Part shown: positions 23,268-31,533 of the stretch, piece by piece
Layout of the letters: every line of letters starts with the position of its first letter
How positions within the stretch are numbered: the stretch's first letter is position 1
From: an uncultured Agathobaculum sp.
GTDB lineage: Bacteria; Bacillota; Clostridia; Oscillospirales; Butyricicoccaceae
Length of the DNA: 64,000 bases
NCBI RefSeq assembly: GCF_944380975.1
Contig: NZ_CALWJK010000001.1
Span: 86,249-150,248 of the forward strand
Reading direction: 5' to 3'
Notes under the pieces: model-generated
What the model was told of the DNA's origin: nothing
Seen by the model: only the letters and a program-made list of their open reading frames with translations
Databases searched by the model: none
Program-made: the position numbers and the translations under genes

Positions 23268-24359
23268 ATGGCTTCAAGATTGTTCCAGTCGATTGTTTTG
23301 CAGATGAAGGACACGGTAGAACGTACCATTGGTATCGTGGATGCGAGCGGTGCGGTCGTGGCGTGTACCGATCTGCCCCGTATTGGTGAAATGCGGGAAG
23401 AGGCAATCACCGAGCTTGGCTTTGCCGGTGAGATTGTCCGTTTTGGTGGCTATACCTACCATACCACAGGCGATCGGGCTAGTCGGCTGGAATACGCTGT
23501 TTTCGTGCAGGGAGAGGACGAGCTCGCGCGCAGCATTTGCTCGCTGGTAGCGGTTGCGATCAACAACATCAAGACGCTCTATGATGAAAAGCACGATAAG
23601 GCAACGTTTGTCAAAAACATCATTCTGGATAACATTCTGCCGGGCGATATCTACATCAAATCCCGTGAACTGCATTTCGGCAACGATGTGCCGCGCGTGG
23701 TTTTCTTGGTTCGCCAGCAGATGCCGGCGGACGTTGCGGCAATCGATGTCGTGACCGGCATGTTCCCGGACAAGCAGAAGGACTTTGTGCTGCATATTTC
23801 CGAGACCGATATCGTGGTCGTTAAGGAAGTCAAGGCGGGCAGCGATGTCAAGGATCTGGCAAAGATCGCCGCTTCGATTGAAGAAGCGCTGCTCAGCGAG
23901 CTGTCGGTCAAGTGTCTGATCGGCATCGGTTCCGTGTCCTCGCAGATGAAGGATATTGCCAAATCCTTTAAGGAAGCACAGACTGCCATCGAGGTTGGCG
24001 CGGTGTTTGACACGGAAAAGAATATCATCAGCTTTGAAAATCTCGGCATTGGCCGTCTGATTTATCAGCTGCCGATCACGCTGTGCGAAATGTTCCTCAG
24101 TGAGGTGTTCAAAAAGGGTTCGATCGATTCGCTCGATCAGGAAACGCTGTTTACCATCCAGAAGTTCTTTGAAAACAACCTGAACGTTTCGGAAACCTCG
24201 CGTAAGCTGTTTGTACATCGCAATACTTTGGTGTACCGCTTGGAAAAGATCAAAAAGCTGACCGGCCTCGATCTGCGTGAATTTGACCATGCAATCGTGT
24301 TCAAAGTGGCGCTGATGGTGCGCAAATATCTGGCCAGCCGTGAGGAAAACGTGCGCTGA
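23268..24359 (+). CDS. PucR/CdaR-family transcriptional regulator
   Basis: A 363-residue regulator. The N-terminal part (1-110) looks like a small ligand-sensing fold (GIVDASGAVVACTDLP). The middle resembles the GGDEF-like CdaR region, and the C-terminus is the PucR helix-turn-helix (NNLNVSETSRKLFVHRNTLVYRLEKIKKLTGLD, given here in parts: NVSETSRKLF and HRNTLVYRLEKI). The effector and targets are unknown; relatives respond to purines, sugar acids or amino acids. AAAGG eight bases before ATG 23268 favours this start over the GTG at 23259. It is monocistronic and ends at the terminator overlapping the ftsE promoter. Confidence 0.82.
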   Translation: MASRLFQSIVLQMKDTVERTIGIVDASGAVVACTDLPRIGEMREEAITELGFAGEIVRFGGYTYHTTGDRASRLEYAVFVQGEDELARSICSLVAVAINNIKTLYDEKHDKATFVKNIILDNILPGDIYIKSRELHFGNDVPRVVFLVRQQMPADVAAIDVVTGMFPDKQKDFVLHISETDIVVVKEVKAGSDVKDLAKIAASIEEALLSELSVKCLIGIGSVSSQMKDIAKSFKEAQTAIEVGAVFDTEKNIISFENLGIGRLIYQLPITLCEMFLSEVFKKGSIDSLDQETLFTIQKFFENNLNVSETSRKLFVHRNTLVYRLEKIKKLTGLDLREFDHAIVFKVALMVRKYLASREENVR

Positions 24360-24427
24360 GGGCGGATTGTTCACAAAATCTTCACGCAAAAATATGGTCA
24401 TGCAGGGAAATGGCAGGGATTGTCGTC

Positions 24428-24456
24428 TTGCGTCGGCTAAGAAAATCTGTTATAAT
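24428..24456 (+). promoter_or_regulatory. Promoter of the ftsEX operon, embedded in a terminator
   Basis: TTGCGT at 24428-24433, 17-base spacer, extended -10 TGTTATAAT (TATAAT at 24451-24456). The start of transcription, near 24463, falls inside the left arm of the terminator hairpin that begins at 24457. Confidence 0.65.
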
Positions 24457-24495
24457 AGGCAAAGGTGTATGATCGACATGCACCTTTGCCTTTTT
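24457..24495 (+). terminator. Terminator of the PucR-type gene
   Basis: AGGCAAAGGTG (24457-24467) pairs perfectly with CACCTTTGCCT (24481-24491), followed by TTTT. RNA begun at the ftsE promoter would lack most of the left arm, so only upstream transcripts should stop here. Confidence 0.75.
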
Positions 24496-24527
24496 GGTAT
24501 TTAGTTTGGCTCCGAGGAGGAATGCCT

Positions 24528-25208
24528 GTGATACGGATGAACGATGTCACCATGGTGTACGATAACGGTACCCGTGCGGTGAACAAAGCGAACCTGCGCG
24601 TGGATGAAGGGGAATTTGTGTTCCTCGTCGGTGCGTCCGGCTCTGGTAAAACGACGATCATTAAGCTGCTGACCGCAGAGGTCCGTCCGACCGAAGGACG
24701 AGTGCTGGTCAACAATTATAATGTGGGCGAGATGAAAAAACGGCAGATCCCTTATTTGCGCCGTACTTTAGGCGTGGTCTATCAGGATTTCCGTTTGATC
24801 AAGAATAAAACGGTTTATGAAAACGTTGCATTTGCGATGCGCACCATCGGCGCAAAGGGCAAGGCGATTAAGGAACGCGTGCCGTATGTGCTCGAGCTGG
24901 TTGGCTTGGCGGACAAGGCGCAGATCAAGCCGATGAACCTTTCCGGCGGCGAGCAGCAGCGTGTTGCCATTGCACGTGCACTGGTCAACAATCCGCGGCT
25001 GATCATCGCGGACGAGCCGACCGGCAACCTTGATCCCGCGCGTTCGCTTGAACTGATGACCCTGTTTGAAAAAATCAATGAATTGGGCACCACCGTGCTG
25101 ATCGTGACACACGAAAAGGGCCTGGTGGACGAGTTTGAAAAACGCGTTGTTATGATTGACAAGGGCGAGGTCGTCAGCGACCAGACAGGCGGGTACTATC
25201 AGTTATGA
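24528..25208 (+). CDS. ftsE: Cell division ATP-binding protein FtsE
   Basis: A 226-residue ABC ATPase that works with FtsX to switch on peptidoglycan hydrolases at the cell wall. Walker A is GASGSGKTT near 37, the signature is [15 protein letters not shown], and Walker B is [12 protein letters not shown]. The start is probably GTG 24528: GAGGAGG ends seven bases before it but only one base before the ATG at 24522, and the GTG gives the family start [14 protein letters not shown]. The stop overlaps ftsX by 4 bases. The M23 hydrolase gene follows ftsX, which fits the known FtsEX-hydrolase pathway. Confidence 0.93.
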   Translation: MIRMNDVTMVYDNGTRAVNKANLRVDEGEFVFLVGASGSGKTTIIKLLTAEVRPTEGRVLVNNYNVGEMKKRQIPYLRRTLGVVYQDFRLIKNKTVYENVAFAMRTIGAKGKAIKERVPYVLELVGLADKAQIKPMNLSGGEQQRVAIARALVNNPRLIIADEPTGNLDPARSLELMTLFEKINELGTTVLIVTHEKGLVDEFEKRVVMIDKGEVVSDQTGGYYQL

Positions 25209-26089
25209 GAAGTTTTGGTTACTATTGGAAGGAAGGCTTCCGCAATATATTCAAGCATGGGTTTATGTCGATTGCGGCGGTGCTCATTATGATCGCCTGC
25301 CTGCTTTTGACAGGAACCGTGACGCTGATCGCGTATAATATTGATTTGAGCATTGAGGAATTGCAGCAATCCAACGAGATTGTGGTATTCATTGATGAAA
25401 GTCTGACCACACGCGAGGCGAGAGCTTTGGGGTCGGAATTCAATAAGATCGACAATATTGCAACGGTCGAGTTTGAGGACCGCGATGTGGCGCTTGAGAA
25501 ATACCGCGAGGAACTCGGTGAGGACGCGGTGATTCTGGAAAACTATAATTCTGCGAACAACCCATTGCGCAACAGCTTCATCTTCACTTTGAAGGATCCG
25601 ACGCTGGCGGAAGAGACGATCGAGCAGATCGACGCAGTGGAAGGGACGGATTATATCCGCGCGGATGAGGATGTTATTTCGAAGCTGATCCAGATTCAGC
25701 GTGTGTTCAACATCATTGCGCTGGCCATGGTGGTCGGTTTGGCGGTTATCTCGATTTTCATTATTGCCAACACGGTAAAGCTGGCCATGTTTGCGCGCCG
25801 CGAGGAAATTTCCATCCAGAAGATGGTCGGCGCGACCAACTGGTTCATCCGCTGGCCGTTCGTGATCGAGGGCATGGTGCTTGGCCTGTTGGCAGGCGGC
25901 TTGGCATTCCTTGCCGAGTGGGGCCTGTACAGTGAGCTTTCCAATATCGCAAGCGGTGTGATTCCGTATTTCCACATTGTTCCGTTTGACGGATTGCGCT
26001 GGCTGGTGCTGGGCGTATACTTGGGTGCGGGCGTGCTGTTCGGTATCGGCGGTTCGGTGACCAGCATTCGTAAGTTTATGAATGTGTGA
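25205..26089 (+). CDS. ftsX: Cell division membrane protein FtsX
   Basis: A 294-residue integral membrane partner of FtsE. Helix 1 (about 20-42) is followed by an extracellular loop of about 130 residues that contacts hydrolases, then helices 2-4 (about 172-194, 219-240 and 263-285). The first cytoplasmic residues ([19 protein letters not shown]) and the loop motif RREEISIQKMVGATNWFIRWPF are family hallmarks. ATGA overlap with ftsE. It is an atypical FtsX in that it transports nothing and transmits ATP hydrolysis to the wall hydrolase encoded next. Confidence 0.93.
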   Translation: MRSFGYYWKEGFRNIFKHGFMSIAAVLIMIACLLLTGTVTLIAYNIDLSIEELQQSNEIVVFIDESLTTREARALGSEFNKIDNIATVEFEDRDVALEKYREELGEDAVILENYNSANNPLRNSFIFTLKDPTLAEETIEQIDAVEGTDYIRADEDVISKLIQIQRVFNIIALAMVVGLAVISIFIIANTVKLAMFARREEISIQKMVGATNWFIRWPFVIEGMVLGLLAGGLAFLAEWGLYSELSNIASGVIPYFHIVPFDGLRWLVLGVYLGAGVLFGIGGSVTSIRKFMNV

Positions 26090-26123
26090 GGCAATGGCGA
26101 CAGACAAAGGAGCGAATACCATT

Positions 26124-27308
26124 ATGATGAAGAAACGCACGACGCGGCTGATTTCCTGCATTATTGCCGGTATCCTTGTGATCGCGCTGCTGGCTTCCAT
26201 GCTGGCAACCGGTATCACCTTTGCAGGCGCTGCGGAGGATGCAGACGAGCTGCAGGATAAGCTGTCCTCGCTGGAAGATGAAAAGGCGGCAGTTAAGGAG
26301 CGTATCGCGGAGCTGACTAAGCAGGCCAGCGACGTAGAGGCTACCCGCGCTGCGCTGCAAAGTGAGATCGACCTGACCAAGGAAGAGATCGAAACAGTAG
26401 AGGCGTATATCGAGCGTCTGCAGGATCAGATCGACGTTAAGACTACGGAACTGGCTGCGGCGGAGGAAGCGCTGGAACAGAAGGAAGAGGAATTTGCACT
26501 TACCGTGCGCACCACCTATGAGCAGGGCGACACCAGCTATCTGGAGGTACTGCTCAATTCCACCAGCTTTGCCGATCTGCTGTCCCGTATGGAAATCATT
26601 ACGGCGATCATGAACGACAACAAGAAGATCGTTGCCGAGTATACCGCGGCAAAGGAAGACATTGAGCAGAAGAAGCAGGAGCTCGAGGATACGCAGGCTT
26701 CTCAGAAGGAATATCAGGAAAACCTGAGCTATAAGGTGGATGAATTGGCTGCGAGCGAGGCTGAGCAGGCCGCGCTGGCAGAGAGCATTGAGGCATACAA
26801 GGCGGAAAGCGAAGCAGAGTACGACCGTATTTCCAGCGAGATGCAGGATGTCAGCAACCAGATTGCAGCGTTGTCTGCGCAGTCGGCGGCTTCCGGTGGT
26901 GTGCCGTACAGCGGCACCTTCGTCTGGCCGACGCCGAGCTGCACGACGACGTCCAGCGTATACGGCTACCGCGTGCATCCGATTTACGGCACGGTCAAGT
27001 TCCATGCGGGTGAGGATATTCCTGCAAGCTATGGCGCAGAGATCCTGGCGGCGGCATCCGGTACGGTTACGACCGCGGGCTGGGTTTCCGGTTACGGCAA
27101 CTACACAGTTATTGACCATGGCGGCGGCACGATGACTGCTTACGGCCATCAGTCCACCATTCTTGTTTCGGTTGGTCAGTATGTTGAGCAGGGACAGGTC
27201 ATCGGTTACGTCGGCTCCACCGGCAACTCGACCGGTCCGCACCTGCACTTCGAAGTGTATCAGAACGGCTCGACGGTTGACCCCAAGAGTTTCTTCAGCT
27301 TTACTTAA
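26124..27308 (+). CDS. M23 peptidoglycan endopeptidase with coiled coil (FtsEX-linked)
   Basis: A 394-residue secreted or membrane-anchored wall hydrolase or hydrolase activator. Signal helix at about 8-32, then a long coiled coil (about 40-255, rich in Glu, Lys and Gln) of the EnvC/PcsB type that docks on FtsX. The C-terminal LytM domain has zinc ligands in FHAGEDI, with HLHFEV near the end, so it looks catalytically intact. It directly follows ftsX, and AAAGGAG lies ten bases before ATG 26124; an in-frame ATG at 26082 overlaps ftsX and lacks such a site. A weak hairpin (27324-27349, AGGGGAG/CTCCCCT) separates it from the S41 protease. Confidence 0.9.
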   Translation: MMKKRTTRLISCIIAGILVIALLASMLATGITFAGAAEDADELQDKLSSLEDEKAAVKERIAELTKQASDVEATRAALQSEIDLTKEEIETVEAYIERLQDQIDVKTTELAAAEEALEQKEEEFALTVRTTYEQGDTSYLEVLLNSTSFADLLSRMEIITAIMNDNKKIVAEYTAAKEDIEQKKQELEDTQASQKEYQENLSYKVDELAASEAEQAALAESIEAYKAESEAEYDRISSEMQDVSNQIAALSAQSAASGGVPYSGTFVWPTPSCTTTSSVYGYRVHPIYGTVKFHAGEDIPASYGAEILAAASGTVTTAGWVSGYGNYTVIDHGGGTMTAYGHQSTILVSVGQYVEQGQVIGYVGSTGNSTGPHLHFEVYQNGSTVDPKSFFSFT

Positions 27309-27368
27309 TGCAATCGTGAATCAAAGGGGAGGGCACTTGCTCTCCCCTTGTTGTTTGGAGGGAATCGA

Positions 27369-28535
27369 ATGTTTGAATGGCGGGAAAATAAAGTCTCGGT
27401 CACAACGGCGCTGTTCCTTTGCGTGACCACGGCGGCAGTATCCGTTTTGGGCTGCTATGCGGCAACGGGCTGGCGCACGTCTGCGGTGGAGGATAAGCTG
27501 CGCGAAATTGACCGCATCGCGGCTGAGCAGTATGTAGGTGAGTTCGACGAGGAAAAAGTCGCGGATTATGCTGCGGTCGGTTATGTCACCGGACTGGAGG
27601 ATCAGTGGTCAACTTACATCCCGGCAGATCAGTATGAAGCCTATCGGCTGAGCAGCGAGGGCAAGGGTTGCGGCATCGGTGTTTCGGTTATTTCCGGAGA
27701 TGACAGTGTGCGGGTTTATCTGGTATATGAGGATTCGCCCGCTGCACAAGCCGGAATCGAAAAAGGCGACTATATTGTCGGCGCGGAAGGCTTGACAGTC
27801 GAGCAAGACGGCGCGGATGCCGTAATTGATGCGATTCAGGGCGAGGAAGGCACCGAGGTCACTGTGTCATTTAGCAAAGAAAAGGACGGTGCTGTGCAGG
27901 AAGCGACCATGCAGCGCGCGATGGTGACGCAGAAGATGGCTTGGGGGCAGATGCTGGATGGGAATATCGGCTATATCCGCATCGAAAATTTCCATGTTGG
28001 TTCGGCGGAGCAATTCCAACAGGTGCTGGACGAACTGCTGGCGGATGGCGCGCAGTCGCTGGTGCTCGATGTACGGCATAACGGCGGCGGGCGCGTCAAA
28101 GAGATGAGCGAGATGCTCGACCCTCTGCTGCCCGAAGGCACGATCATGACGCTGCGCACCAAAAGTGGCAGCGAGACCGTGTATGAGTCGGATGCGGAGA
28201 TGATTGACCAGCCGATTGTGGTGCTGGTGGATGACCAGAGTATTTCGGCAGCTGAGTTTTTTGCTGCAGCCTTGCAGGAATATGACCGTGCGACACTGGT
28301 CGGCACGCATACCACGGGCAAGGGACGGGCGCAGCAGACCTTTGAGCTGTCCGATGGGTCGGCGCTCAACCTGTCGGTGGAGGAGTATTTCACCCCGCAG
28401 GGGAATAATCTGGCAGGCGTGGGCATCGCGCCTGATGTCGAGGTTGCGTTGACCGATGCGCAGTCGGCGAACTTTTATTTCCTTTCGCCGGAGGAGGACC
28501 CGCAATTGCAAAAAGCAGTCGAAATTCTGGGATAA
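27369..28535 (+). CDS. S41 family carboxyl-terminal processing protease
   Basis: A 388-residue exported serine protease with an N-terminal membrane helix (about 10-32). A PDZ domain follows at about 95-185 (GIGVSVISG, then SPAAQAGIEKGDYIVGA). The protease core has the catalytic Ser in DDQSISAAEFFAAAL and the catalytic Lys in THTTGKGRAQ, the Ser/Lys dyad of CtpA. In many Firmicutes a CtpA-type protease gene follows ftsEX and an M23 gene, as here; it could trim or turn over the hydrolase. GGAGGGA is about six bases before ATG 27369. Confidence 0.9.
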   Translation: MFEWRENKVSVTTALFLCVTTAAVSVLGCYAATGWRTSAVEDKLREIDRIAAEQYVGEFDEEKVADYAAVGYVTGLEDQWSTYIPADQYEAYRLSSEGKGCGIGVSVISGDDSVRVYLVYEDSPAAQAGIEKGDYIVGAEGLTVEQDGADAVIDAIQGEEGTEVTVSFSKEKDGAVQEATMQRAMVTQKMAWGQMLDGNIGYIRIENFHVGSAEQFQQVLDELLADGAQSLVLDVRHNGGGRVKEMSEMLDPLLPEGTIMTLRTKSGSETVYESDAEMIDQPIVVLVDDQSISAAEFFAAALQEYDRATLVGTHTTGKGRAQQTFELSDGSALNLSVEEYFTPQGNNLAGVGIAPDVEVALTDAQSANFYFLSPEEDPQLQKAVEILG

Positions 28536-28580
28536 TTCTATGCCGTATCGGTCAAAATGCGCAAAAATACACTTGCTCGC

Positions 28581-28610
28581 TTGACAGTGCGGCGAATGTT
28601 ACCGTATAAT
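28581..28610 (+). promoter_or_regulatory. Strong sigma-A promoter of greA-lysS
   Basis: Perfect TTGACA at 28581-28586 and perfect TATAAT at 28605-28610 with an 18-base spacer. The leader is about 57 bases and contains a GGCGGCG/CGCCGCC-type hairpin (28625-28648). Confidence 0.85.
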
Positions 28611-28673
28611 AAGGAGTACTGTACGGCGGCGCGCGATGCCGCCGAACCTATGAAATAAGAAGGGTTTGCAATC

Positions 28674-29147
28674 ATGGCAAAAGAAATCAAACTGACCCAG
28701 GAGAGCCTGGACGCTTATAAGGAAGAACTGGAATACCTGAAAACCACCCGTGCGGACGAGGTGGCTGAGCAGCTGAAGGAAGCGCGTTCTTTCGGCGACT
28801 TGTCCGAGAACGCCGAGTATGACGAGGCGAAGAATGAGCAGGGCAAGCTGTACTCCCGCATCGCGGAGCTGGAGGAAATCATCAAGCTGGCGGTCGTCGT
28901 GACCGGCGACACCTATGCGGCGGATGAGATCTCTCCCGGCTGCCGTTTTGTGGTTAAGGACCTTGAGCTGGACGAGGAGGAGGAATACCACTTCGTTGGT
29001 TCGCAGGAGGCCGACCCGATGGAGGGCAAGATTTCGGATGAATCCCCCTTCGGCAAAGCGATGTTGGGTAAAAAGATCGGCACGATCGTCGAGGTTGAAG
29101 CGCCGATCGGCGTAGTCAAGTATCAGGTAATGGATATCAAGAAATAA
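28674..29147 (+). CDS. greA: Transcription elongation factor GreA
   Basis: A 157-residue factor that rescues backtracked RNA polymerase by stimulating transcript cleavage. The N-terminal antiparallel coiled coil carries the acidic tip (ARSFGDLSENAEYDEAK) that enters the polymerase channel, and the C-terminal FKBP-like domain ends in GVVKYQVMDIKK. Full length. It starts after a strong promoter and is followed by lysS 21 bases later, the usual greA-lysS pairing in Firmicutes. Confidence 0.96.
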   Translation: MAKEIKLTQESLDAYKEELEYLKTTRADEVAEQLKEARSFGDLSENAEYDEAKNEQGKLYSRIAELEEIIKLAVVVTGDTYAADEISPGCRFVVKDLELDEEEEYHFVGSQEADPMEGKISDESPFGKAMLGKKIGTIVEVEAPIGVVKYQVMDIKK

Positions 29148-29168
29148 AAGAAGAAAGACGGGGAAACT

Positions 29169-30677
29169 ATGGCAGAACAGCATCAGGCGCAGGAACAGCA
29201 CGAGCAGACCGCAGAAGAACTGCATGAGCTCAAGCGTATCCGCCGTGAAAAGCTGGCGGAGCTGCAGGCGGCGGGCGCAGACCCGTATCAGCAGGTACGC
29301 TTTGAGCGCGATCATCACACAGTCGATATTCATGAGCATTTCGAGGAGCTGGAGGGCAAAACCGTCCGTCTGGCTGGTCGCATGATGAGCAAGCGCATCA
29401 TGGGCAAGGCATCCTTTTCCGACCTTTCCGACCGTTACGGTCGTTTGCAGCTTTATATCAAGCGCGATAACGTGGGCGACGAGGTCTACAAGGGCTATAA
29501 AAAGTTTGATATCGGTGATCTCATCGGCGTTTCGGGCGAAGTGTTCCGCACCCAGAAGGGCGAAATTTCGGTTGCGGTGCATGAACTGACGCTGCTGAGT
29601 AAAAACCTCGCGCCGTTGCCCGAAAAGTGGCACGGCCTGAAGGATACCGATATGCGTTACCGCCAGCGGTATGTTGACCTCATCGTCAACCCTGAGGTGC
29701 GCGACACCTTTGAGAAGCGCTCGGCGATTGTGCGTGAGATCCGCAACTTTATGGATGCGCGCGGCTTTATGGAGGTCGAGACCCCCTGCCTGAATACCAT
29801 TCCGGGCGGCGCAGCAGCGCGTCCGTTCATCACGCACCACAATGCGCTGGACATTGATATGTATATGCGCATTGCAACCGAGCTGCACCTCAAGCGACTG
29901 ATCGTCGGCGGCTTTGAGCAGGTGTATGAGATCGGCCGTATCTTCCGCAACGAGGGTATGGACACCAAGCATAACCCGGAGTTTACCACCATTGAGCTGT
30001 ATCAGGCGTATACCGATTACAACGGCATGATGGATATTACCGAGGACATGGTCGTGCATGTGTGCGAAAAGGTTCTGGGCACGACTAAGGTGACCTATCA
30101 GGGCACGGAGATCGACTTTGCCAAGGGCTGGCGTCGCATGACCATGGCGGACGCGGTCAAGGAGTATTCCGGTCTGGACTTCATGGCGATGGACGGCGAC
30201 GAGGCGCTTGCCGCGGTCAAGGCCAAGGGCGTCGAGATCGAAAAGGGCAAGGAGAGCTGGGGCGATCTGCTGGCGCTGTGCTACGACGAGTTCGTCGAGG
30301 AGCATTTGATCCAGCCGACCTTCATCACGGATTATCCGGTGGAGGTATCTCCGCTTGCTAAGCGCAAGGCATCCGACCCGCGTCTGACCGAGCGCTTTGA
30401 GTGCTTTGTGGTCGGCCGTGAGCTGTGCAATGCATTCTCCGAGCTGAACGACCCGATCGACCAGCGCGAGCGCTTCGAGCGTCAGGTTGCGCTGCGTGCG
30501 GCGGGCGACGATGAAGCCAGCATGATGGATGACGATTTTGTCAATGCGCTGGAATACGGTATGCCTCCCACGGGCGGCATGGGCATGGGCATCGACCGTT
30601 TGGTTATGCTGCTGACCGATTCCGCGTCCATCCGTGACGTGCTTCTGTTCCCGACGATGAAGCCGCTGGAAAACTGA
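29169..30677 (+). CDS. lysS: Lysyl-tRNA synthetase, class II
   Basis: A 502-residue enzyme that charges tRNA-Lys. The N-terminal anticodon-binding OB fold ([19 protein letters not shown]) is followed by the class II core: motif 2 in [18 protein letters not shown] and motif 3 in [14 protein letters not shown]. Preceded by a Gln/Glu/His-rich first 15 residues. Cotranscribed with greA; ACGGGGAAA stands before the ATG. A hairpin at 30701-30732 follows. Confidence 0.96.
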   Translation: MAEQHQAQEQHEQTAEELHELKRIRREKLAELQAAGADPYQQVRFERDHHTVDIHEHFEELEGKTVRLAGRMMSKRIMGKASFSDLSDRYGRLQLYIKRDNVGDEVYKGYKKFDIGDLIGVSGEVFRTQKGEISVAVHELTLLSKNLAPLPEKWHGLKDTDMRYRQRYVDLIVNPEVRDTFEKRSAIVREIRNFMDARGFMEVETPCLNTIPGGAAARPFITHHNALDIDMYMRIATELHLKRLIVGGFEQVYEIGRIFRNEGMDTKHNPEFTTIELYQAYTDYNGMMDITEDMVVHVCEKVLGTTKVTYQGTEIDFAKGWRRMTMADAVKEYSGLDFMAMDGDEALAAVKAKGVEIEKGKESWGDLLALCYDEFVEEHLIQPTFITDYPVEVSPLAKRKASDPRLTERFECFVVGRELCNAFSELNDPIDQRERFERQVALRAAGDDEASMMDDDFVNALEYGMPPTGGMGMGIDRLVMLLTDSASIRDVLLFPTMKPLEN

Positions 30678-30700
30678 AACCGAGAATCATGATAAGAACA

Positions 30701-30732
30701 AACAGGACTGCCGGAAGATCGGCGGTCCTGTT
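30701..30732 (+). terminator. Hairpin after lysS, weak terminator
   Basis: AACAGGACTGCCG pairs with CGGCGGTCCTGTT (one G-U pair) around a six-base loop; the T run after it is short and interrupted, so termination may be partial. Confidence 0.55.
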
Positions 30733-30767
30733 CGTCTATCGACGCGGAAAGTAAGGTGAGAAAGCAT

Positions 30768-31532
30768 ATGCGGATCATCATTTCACCGGCAAAGAAAATG
30801 AATACCGACACGGATGCGCTTGCATGGCGCGATATTCCATGCTTTATCGATAAGGCAGAAGTGCTGTATGACAAACTCCGGTCCATGTCATATGAGGAAC
30901 TGAAAAAACTCTGGAAGTGCAACGACGCTATCGCTGCGCAGAATGTAGAGCGGCTGCAAAGCACGGATTTGCACACGCGCCTGACCCCGGCGATTTTGTC
31001 TTATGAGGGCATCCAATACCGCTATATGGCGCCCGGTGTGTTCACTGAGGAACAACTCGCCTATGTGCAGGAACATTTGCGCATTCTGTCTGGACTGTAT
31101 GGTGTATTGCGACCCTTTGACGGGGTGACGCCTTACCGGTTGGAAATGCAGGCCAAGCTGCAAGTCGGCGGGACGAAAGACCTGTACGCATATTGGGGCA
31201 GTGCGATTGCAGAAAAGCTGTATCAGGAAACCGACTGTATCATAAACCTCGCTTCTAAAGAGTACAGCGCCTGCGTCTCCCGATATCAGAAGCCGGGGAC
31301 AAAACTGATCACCTGTGTGTTTGGAGAGGAGATAAACGGCAAAATCGTGGAAAAGGGGACACTGTGCAAGATGGCGCGCGGAGAGATGGTGCGTCATTTG
31401 GCGGAGACGCGCGCGGAAAGCCCCGAGGCGCTTCAATCGTTTGCCTGTTTGCAGTATGCCTTTTCTCCAGCGCACTCGGATGAGAATACCTATGTATTTT
31501 TGCTGAGAAAGTCGCAGGAACACGGAGTGTAG
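30768..31532 (+). CDS. yaaA: Peroxide stress protein YaaA (DUF328)
   Basis: A 254-residue protein of the YaaA family, about the length of the E. coli protein, which lowers free iron and protects against hydrogen peroxide. It begins with MRIIISPAKKM and contains the conserved LYGVLRPFDGVTPYRLEM and the Ser/Glu stretch in NLASKEYS. AAGGTGAG lies about ten bases before ATG 30768; the GTG at 30756 is part of that site and is rejected as start. The helicase gene follows after one base, so they are coexpressed. No membrane or signal segments. Confidence 0.9.
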   Translation: MRIIISPAKKMNTDTDALAWRDIPCFIDKAEVLYDKLRSMSYEELKKLWKCNDAIAAQNVERLQSTDLHTRLTPAILSYEGIQYRYMAPGVFTEEQLAYVQEHLRILSGLYGVLRPFDGVTPYRLEMQAKLQVGGTKDLYAYWGSAIAEKLYQETDCIINLASKEYSACVSRYQKPGTKLITCVFGEEINGKIVEKGTLCKMARGEMVRHLAETRAESPEALQSFACLQYAFSPAHSDENTYVFLLRKSQEHGV

Positions 31533-31533
31533 C

